Assembly (NCBI GenBank): GCA_964035795.1
Contig: OZ038324.1
Coordinates: forward strand, 4,708,680 to 4,772,679
DNA: 64,000 nucleotides
Direction of reading: 5' to 3'
Source of the DNA: Pterobdella sp. o SKG-2022
Lineage: Eukaryota > Annelida > Clitellata > Hirudinida > Piscicolidae
Below are positions 56,227 to 64,000 of this stretch, piece after piece. A program made the translations under genes and the position numbers. Under the pieces are notes generated by a model, which worked only from the letters and a program-made list of their open reading frames with translations, searched no databases and had not been told where the DNA came from. Each line of letters starts with the position of its first letter. The stretch's first letter is position 1.

Positions 56227-59200
56227 ATGCAAGTTCAGAGGGTCACCACATCGGACAATGTTGTCAAGATTATCAAAAAAACCTGCTCTAGTAACAAGGT
56301 GTGCTTGCTCTATCATTTAGCAATCATCTCTTAAACATTCAATAATCTTTTATTGATTTTAATATCTTCTTATTGAATCATTGTAATAATGAGGGGAACA
56401 AACACAATTTTCTTGTGAAAATCTTCGTTTTTCTTTCTATTTGGTTCAGAATATCCTAAGTCATAAATTCTAATAATTAATTAGCGACTTTGTTAATCAT
56501 TCACATGTTTATATAATAATTCAGGTAATAACACTTCAATTGTTTCTTTGGTATGAGGTTATTCCAATCATTATATAAATAGTCCCATTCATACTAAAAA
56601 GCATTCTAACCATCCTATAAATTACATCAATAACAATCTTCAACTATGCCTCAAAACGCACACATATTTCTTATTCATTACCTTTAATCCATTATCAAAT
56701 AACTAACCAGATATAAACATACTATGTTTCAGCATTGCTACATTTTTTGGGGAAGGGGTAATGGTAGTATTTTTTGGGAAGAGAGGGATGAGGGTAAAGG
56801 TGGCCGATTCCCACATACATACCATTGTATTAATCATAAGATACAACACTCAGTTGACATTATGCATGGGACAGAGAGATTTCATCGATTGCTACACTCA
56901 TATTGAAGTCATAGGTGAGGTTGTGTTGAGTAATGTATTAGTTATGGCTTGGATCATGCGATGGTTGGAGGTCGGGTTATGTATATGTTATGGGAGATTG
57001 GGTCATGTAATGGTTAGGGTTAGGTCATGTAAGGGGATGTTTTGCAACCGAAGCTTCTACTCGAAAACATGGTGGCCAAGGTATTAATATTTTTTCCATT
57101 GTGGAATCAAGTCTGCTTTGGCACGGGTGTCTTGATAATGATTAATTTTCAGTCTGCGTATAACATGTGTTGAGGAAACTAGCTGCGATCATGTCATTAT
57201 GTAATATTTTTTAAGATTATACTTTTTAAAAATGTATTCTTGAGTTTTTGCGTTAAAAACTTATAAAGCTTTTATTTATTTTTTTGTTTATTGTTTTTTC
57301 TGTTAATTGTTTTTTAATACTTTTGATAACTCTTCCAAATCAAAAAAGCGTTTCTATACTTTAAACGCGTTATACAAAAATTTATCATCACAAATATTCG
57401 TTATAAACATTATAAGTAAACATGAAGCATCTAAACCCCCCCCCCAAATATAAAACACAGATGGCGTTGTGAACCTTAACATGGACATGCTGCGGAATAC
57501 AGATGTGATAATGATGATGATCACCGCAGTGTTCAGGTACGGCAGAGAAGACGCTCAAGCTTTAGGCATGGACTTCCGCAAGCAGTTGTACAAGCACTCT
57601 CAGCAGATTTACCCCGTGGTGACGAAAAGGAACACTCCACTGAGCAAGTTTCAACAGAAGTTGATGGACAAGATGGGTGAAAAATCCTGTTTTCCCTTTG
57701 TGGTCGAGGTGATAGGAGTGTTTGTACTTGGGGGAAAGTAAATATTATTAATAGAACATGGTGATAAAATAGGGCTGGCGGTATAGATATGAGTAGCTTT
57801 ATAAGCTGAGTAATAAATATGCATAAGAATCTGAATAACAATTGAAATAAAAAATGTAACTCTGAGTATTCCAAAATAAATAAGAATGAGAATGAAAAAG
57901 TTATAAAGAATGCTATTTATAAATTATGAATTTAGTTTCAATGAACAAATGTGATGAATTCAATGGATATACATTCCATTAGTCAAATATATATGAACTA
58001 TCAAATCTGTGCAGCTACCAAGAAACACACCAGCATCGGTTTCGCTGCAGGTTGAACCTGGAGAGCCTGGCAAGGTACTTTTGTGTTTTTCTAGTATTTA
58101 TGTATTAGTGTACAGGCAGTTGAACTCTTTCCACATGCAATGCCTTCGGAAACTGCTTCACATCAAATGGCAGGACAAAGTGCCCGACACAGAGGTACTC
58201 CAAAGAGCCAAAATGGAGAGCGTTCATGCGTTTCTCAAGCGGTCCCAGCTCAGATGGGCAGGCCACGTATTCAGAATGCCCGACGAGCGCCTGCCAAAGC
58301 GATTGCTTTACGGTGAGCTGAGTGAAGGCAAGCGCTCTCTTGGAGGTCAGAGGAAGCGATGGAAGGACACGCTGAAAGCTTCTCTGAAATCCTGTGGCAT
58401 TAATTCTGACACCTGGGAAGAAATGGCCCAAGACCGGCCTACTTGGCGCAGCGCTGTCTCCACAGGTGTGTCGAGCTTTGAGGCGAAGCGTGTGGAAGAG
58501 CAAAAGCAGAAACGCTAGCGTCGCAAAATAAAAGCGAGTACTGCTTCTCAGTTTGTTTCTACTTTAGCATATCCCTGCCCAAAGTGTACAAGGCTTTTCA
58601 ATGCGAGAATTGGCCTGATCAGCCATCTTCGCACCCACAAAACCCAGGAATAGAAGTTGTGGTCGTCTTCGCCTGCGAAGGACGAACATCATCAGTATTT
58701 ATGTATTCATCTGTTATTTATATTATGTATTTATTCGGCGTTTTTTTCCAAGTATTTTGACTCTATCAATTTTTTGTGTTTGTCTAGTATTTTTGTATCT
58801 ATCTATACTTTTTCATTTTTATCTATTAGCTGCATCGATTTATATTTTTTTTATTTTTTTTTCTTTTTTTAAATTTATTTTATGCACTTTATTCTTTGCA
58901 AAGTTTATTTAGTATTTTTTTCGAAAAAACTTTTTCAGATTCTTTTTTTTAATTTTTATGTGAAAAGTCCATCAGTTGCTTCTTGAAACATCTTCCATTC
59001 ATAAATGAGACGTTTTTCCATCTCAAAATCTCACCATGTTCCACTATACTTCACCAAACCACTACCAAACCTCCACCCTACTTCACCAAACTCCGCAGCC
59101 TTGTGGGGTTGATTACGAACTCACCTGTTACGTCACAGACGACCTGAACAAGGAAAGAGATCCCAAAGACGCTGTATCCATGGTGATCCGCAAGCTCACA

Positions 59201-61575
59201 TTCGCATCCCACGATGGACCCGGTAGGTTTTTAAATGCTTTGGGTGCTTTAGGGTTTCATTTAATGCAAATTTTTAGTTTTTTGAGCGATTTTAAATGTG
59301 TTCATTGAAACAAATTAATATGTAAACGAATTGTAATCTTGTCGTAAAACAAGTGGGAAACACCTATATTTGATGTCTTTAAAAAGCTTTGATTATCGAC
59401 TCCAATCATTTCAATTCATTATGAAAACCCTTCCAGAATTAATCGTTAAAAGTGTAGACTAATATGAGCTACCCTAAAACAATAATAATTTATATCTTAA
59501 ACTCTTTCCAATCCAAGGCCGCAAAGATGGGTATGGAGAGATCGTGAAGAACTTTGGTGGAAACAAAGGAAATGTCCGTATGGAGCTGAGTACGAGTAGG
59601 CAGGTTGGTAGATGCTTCAGTGATGATGATGTAGATGGCAAATGTAAGGTCACTAGTTCAACTCCCGCTCTGTAACGTCTCTAGTGATGTTTTCACCGTT
59701 AAATAGATTTTTTAAAGACTGACAATAATGAATAAAAAAAATTATAAAATAACTAATTATAATTATCAAAAAATAAAATAATAATCATCATAAGAATAAT
59801 AATAAAAATTTTTCGTTAAAAAATGCTCCCTGTGACACGATCAAAACCCCCTATACATTGTAACAAGGTTTATTACCACGGCGATATGGTGCAAGCCAAT
59901 GTCACCATCAACAACAACTCCGATAAGTCTATCAAGAGGATCAAGATATCTAGTTAATATTGCTAATTAATTGATTTGTGTTCTACTGCTCAATACCTAG
60001 TGTTACTTAATTATTAATTGTTGTACTGCTTTGTTTTTATAACTTTTTTTTGTTGTTTTATGTTATTAATTAATTAGTCTGTTCTTATGCTTTTGTTTAA
60101 AATTAATTTGACAACCAATTAAAATTTTGAATGTATTAAATGTATGACCCTTGTTCAGTTTTGCAAGTGGCAGAAATTGTGATTCATCAGAAGTACACCT
60201 ATCATCGCACCGTGGCTGAAGAAGAATTCGAGTATATAAACTCATTTAATTGATCAATTAGATTAATTAATTAAATTAATTATTTAAATAATTCAATATA
60301 CTATAATCGACTGAAACCCACACATCCCCAACTACATTCCATCTCCAACCACTTTGACCACACCCAATCTTTAATCACTAAATTCTCAATCATACCATGT
60401 TTTCAATTTCACCACATCATTTCAATCACCATCTTAAACTCATTTCAACTCCAACCCGACCATAGAGAAGGCTTTCCGGTGCTACCAGGCCAGTCTGGCT
60501 TCTGTCGCAGCTACCAACTGATGCCCACAATCGGCATGAACAGGGAAAAGGTCGGGCTTGCTCTTGATGGTAAGTTCAAGTACGAAGATACGGGCCTGGC
60601 TTCTTCTACCATGTTTGTGGTATGGTGTGGTTTGTTTGTTTGTTTGTTTGTAGAAGGAGAAAGAAGGGTGAGGCGATGTAGTTTTTTTGTGGAGAAAAGT
60701 TTCCAAGCGTTTTAGTTGCTTTTTTATGTATTTATGCAGATTGTTTATTTTGTTTTTTTTTCTTTATAATTTATTTTTTGGCCAATTGTATCATTTGTTA
60801 TTGTGCGTCGCAATTTTTCCACTCTAGATATTTATTTTTCATGATTTTTAGTACCACCCACATGGACCTAATATATTATAGTGTTTGTTAAGACTGCCTT
60901 CATCACAGAGTTCATGATGAGAGAGACAGGGAGAGCATGGGAATCATCATCAGCTACTTCGTCAAGGCCAAGCTTATTTTTGGCTTTGGAACCAGGTTGC
61001 CTTTCTTTTCCAATACTAAGCAGTTTTTTATTTTTTCAGAGTTATATCCTTATTAATTCCATTAACAAAGCTCAGTTTTTTTTTTAATTCTTAATTTATT
61101 TATATTTATAAGTTATTATATTTCAACGCTTGTAAAACACAACACTAGCGATATCTCGGTAAAAGCTCCATTTTTGTTGAGTCATCCTTCCAAATACGCA
61201 CCCATTCCTACTGAACAGCTGAGAGAACAGAGGAGAGCAAGTAACGCCTCATACGCCAGGTTACAATATGTTCTGATGGTTGAGTTGGTAATGTGTTGTA
61301 CTATAAAGCCAAAGTTTAGAGGTTCAAATCCTTGTCACTTTTTATTGCCTCAAACGCCCGTTGGTGCTACATGAATACATTTTTTGTCTCATACTATATT
61401 ATAAGTTTTGAAACTTGTTAGTTTTCTACAATACTTATGATCTTTGATTTATCAACTTTTGTGTTATTTCTTTTGAAAATATATCTATACTTTTTCAATA
61501 AATACAAAACATCCACATCACACCAGCACTTTTGGCAACCAGGACACCGACCTGATCAACACCACCGCATTCTAA
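56227..61575 (+). CDS. ARRB: Arrestin (beta/visual arrestin family)
   Basis: Arrestins bind phosphorylated, active GPCRs and uncouple them from G proteins. Twelve exons join without a phase conflict into 400 residues: 56227-56298, 56854-56914, 57461-57708, 58015-58074, 59099-59222, 59518-59603, 59868-59952, 60159-60231, 60466-60612, 60909-60995, 61149-61259 and 61527-61575. Visible landmarks: the N-terminal lysine pair in VVKIIKKTC, the finger loop [24 protein letters not shown], the polar-core arginine in [24 protein letters not shown], the lariat loop [45 protein letters not shown] and the end [12 protein letters not shown]. The tail stops where beta-arrestins carry clathrin and AP2 sites. 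Intron 4 holds a LINE insertion and intron 11 a tRNA-like sequence. Confidence 0.97.
58107..58693 (+). mobile_element. 5'-truncated LINE with 14-bp target-site duplication in arrestin intron 4
   Basis: The insert carries the C-terminal end of a LINE protein: [58 protein letters not shown] and [18 protein letters not shown]. After a stop comes a zinc-finger-like [20 protein letters not shown]. It is flanked by the perfect direct repeat AGTATTTATGTATT at 58093-58106 and 58694-58707. The frame is largely intact and the base composition is richer in G and C than the surrounding intron, so the insertion is fairly young. It lies in the same orientation as arrestin, about 30 bp after the exon 4 donor. 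Confidence 0.88.
61267..61340 (+). repeat. tRNA-like sequence in arrestin intron 11
   Basis: TGGTTGAGTTGG (A-box-like) and GGTTCAAATCC (B-box-like) stand at tRNA spacing a few bases after the exon 11 donor. The arms pair poorly, so this is more likely a decayed SINE head of a family different from copies A-D than a working tRNA gene. Confidence 0.4.
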
Positions 61576-63717
61576 ATCCACTTTTAAACCCTTGATTCTT
61601 AATTAAACCACTGATTAAGACGCCTAAAAATAGCCTGGAATGTTTACAAAAAGTTCAAATCGTGAAAATTTAATTTATAAGTGAATTATTTGTATATTTT
61701 AATCGATTTGTAGAATAATTTTTTTAAATATTAATTTACGATGAAAAAACACAAGACAGTGATTACAAACGATTATCTTAAGACATAATGGTAGGAAGAA
61801 AGTTTTGTATCTCTACAACGTGTAAAAATCTGCTATGCTTATGTAATCATTTTCACTAGTGATTTAGTGATTTGGTAGTGAACTAAAGATGGTGCGTGTG
61901 TTGAGGTGACTTCTTGAAATTAAAATTTTTAAATTTTGTTTTTCTGAAATAAATTTCGATAATAATTAAATTATAGTTAATTATGATGTAAAATTATACA
62001 TAATAATTAATAATTTAAATAATAAAAACATAATTGTAGCAATAACTATTTGATAAAATTATATTTTCAACAAAATCGTAAGAAAAGTCAATATAAAATG
62101 ATACAACTTATATTTTTGCAAGTTTCTACTTACTTACTTTTGATAATATTATCCTAAAATATAATCGATCAATTATCCGTAGATTCTTGTTTCAAAACCC
62201 CACATGGTCAAAAATTAATTAAATTTTAATATATGTTAATTAATTAATTAAAATTGTTTAATTAATTATGAGTAAAATTATATTTTAGTAAGATAATTAT
62301 AGTTGCATGTATAACCTTTTTAAATAATTTATAATAATTTAAAGAGAATTAGAACACTAGTAATTAATCTATAAGTGGCTGGTTGCTTTCATTAGTCATA
62401 TTTTTGTATTCGATTATTCCAATGTATTTTGAATCTTGTAGGTTGGCTAATATCATTAACGTTACTAAGTTTAAATAAAAGCTCACTATGAGTATTATTA
62501 GTGATGATAGAAAATATTTTGAAATGACTTTTAATTATTACAATAGTTCACTTACAGGTTACTACGAGTATTATCAGTGATGACGATTGAAAAATATTTT
62601 AAAATAATTTTTATTTATTATATTAATTCACTTTTAAACAAAGGATTAATGAGAAAATATAAAAATCTAAGGAGAAAAATTATAACAGACGAATGGTACG
62701 TTATAATTATTTAGGTGGATTTTTTGAGGTTTTTCATGGTGTGCCAAAAATATATTAACTTTTTATTATTTATTGGATAATTAAAATTTAAATATTGAAT
62801 TTCTTTAGAATTGATTGTTAAAATAATTGATTTTTCTAAGTTTAAAAATCAATAAAATGAAGTTTTATAGATAATGAATTAAATTGAAATATTTCCTTTA
62901 AGAAAATAAATAATTGAAAAATAATAATTCAAGAAAATCTCCAGAAAAAAAGCAATAAAAAAAACAATTGAAAAAATAATAAACAATAAAAACAAGGATA
63001 ATAATAAAACTAAACACGAACCTAGAGCGGCGTGCCCGATTATTCATTCTGTTAGTACTACTTTTATTGCATTTATTATTCTTATCTTTTTTATTTTTAT
63101 GATATTTCTACATATAAAATTATTATTTTTTTTATTCAAATTGTTATTATTTTTATTTTTAAAAATTCAACTTCATTATTGCTTTTATTCTTTCATTTCG
63201 ATAGGGGTACATTTAAAGCTGACGTAAGGTTTGTTATAAACTCTACATCAGCAAATCAAACTCTGAGCCTAGTAGCTCTTATTCAGTTTTCGTTCGTTAT
63301 AAATAAGAAGTTTGGGTTATAAAACATCACTTTAAAAAGTGGATTTAAACTTGTAATTTATAAATTTAAAAATTATAATTTTTAATTATAGGTTTTGATT
63401 CATAATTGTAAATTATAAAAATTTTGTTTGACTTTTTGAAAGCGGAAGAACGAGGTTTGTGAAATTCACATGGTTTTCTCCAATTGAGCATTAATTCATT
63501 AGGATTCATGCCATATTTTTGAAATTAACTGTTTTCAAAGACATTTATAAAGTATTTTTCAACTCAATCTTTTTATTGTTTTTGTTATATAACAAATTAA
63601 GTTTTTATATGTTTTCCATTATTATTATTATTATTATTTATTTTATCATTTATTTCATTTTTATTATTTATATTATTCAATTTTTTATATTATTTCTATT
63701 GTCATCACCAAGACATA
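61576..63717. other. Very AT-rich intergenic DNA downstream of arrestin
   Basis: Long runs of TTAATTAATT-type words and an (ATT)n stretch at about 63618-63640. A short imperfect direct repeat (CTATGAGTATTATTAGTGATGA at about 62487 against CTACGAGTATTATCAGTGATGA at about 62562) is the only structure noticed. No gene is supported. Confidence 0.5.
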
Positions 63718-64000
63718 ATGACGGTGAGAAGGAAACTTGAATTTGGAAACAACGATGAACACCGTAAGTCCGTTATTATGCTTCAAAATATCCCTAAGTA
63801 TCAAAAACACACAAAACCCACCTACCCACTCTCATAACTCCATGCCACTCACTTGTATGACAAAGAAAACCTTAAAGCTTCCAATGAAACTTCGGTCCTC
63901 AAGCCTAATATCCCTTTATATTACATGATCTCACATTCCTTCAGACAAATTCATGGAGCGTTTTTCTATTTCATAGCTATCATTCAACCAATCAAATCTT
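63718..64000 (+). CDS. Possible first exon(s) of a gene running off the right edge
   Basis: An ATG at 63718 opens MTVRRKLEFGNNDEH and ends at CACC|GTAAGT (63763/63764), a textbook donor, in phase 1. A candidate acceptor CATTCCTTCAG lies at 63944, and joining there continues the frame with KFMERF before the window ends. The family is not recognised, and the evidence is only a short frame plus good splice signals. Confidence 0.35.

Overview
The window is nuclear DNA of an animal, most likely an invertebrate. It is strongly AT-rich, the conserved genes are cut by many short GT-AG introns, and non-LTR and Penelope-like retroelements and tRNA-derived SINEs are present. The species cannot be fixed from the sequence. 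Four conserved genes were recognised from memory of family motifs and rebuilt exon by exon: an ESCO cohesin acetyltransferase, a TTC39/IML2-family TPR protein, a TCAIM-like mitochondrial protein and an arrestin. Reading-frame phase agrees at every junction except one in the TCAIM-like gene.

Layout. 1-19 kb is gene-poor: AT-rich DNA with decayed mobile elements (a Penelope-like RT at 10.4 kb, a CR1-like LINE at 12.5-13.8 kb, three tRNA-derived SINE copies, an 18-bp minisatellite at 15.1 kb). 19.3-36.75 kb holds one uninterrupted reading frame of 5,828 codons. It is made of about 800 seven-residue Thr-rich units (N-T-x-T-T-T-x), then a short stalk, one transmembrane helix and a very basic cytoplasmic tail: a giant mucin-like membrane protein. 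37.4-39.2 kb is a dead LINE with an inverted 5' end.

39.5-61.6 kb is gene-dense. ESCO (+, 39.5-42.0 kb) converges on TTC39 (-, 42.5-49.6 kb). TTC39 diverges from the TCAIM-like gene (+, from 50.06 kb to 54.2 kb) across about 0.5 kb. Arrestin (+) follows at 56.2-61.6 kb. Unidentified minus-strand coding-like patches lie at 51.2 kb and 54.3-55.4 kb. A first exon of a further gene may begin at 63.7 kb and run off the window.

The genes do not form a pathway (cohesion, TPR scaffold, mitochondrial protein, GPCR signalling). Most notable are the giant repeat protein with its higher-order duplications, and the repeated placement of CA/GT microsatellites directly on splice sites in three of the four conserved genes.
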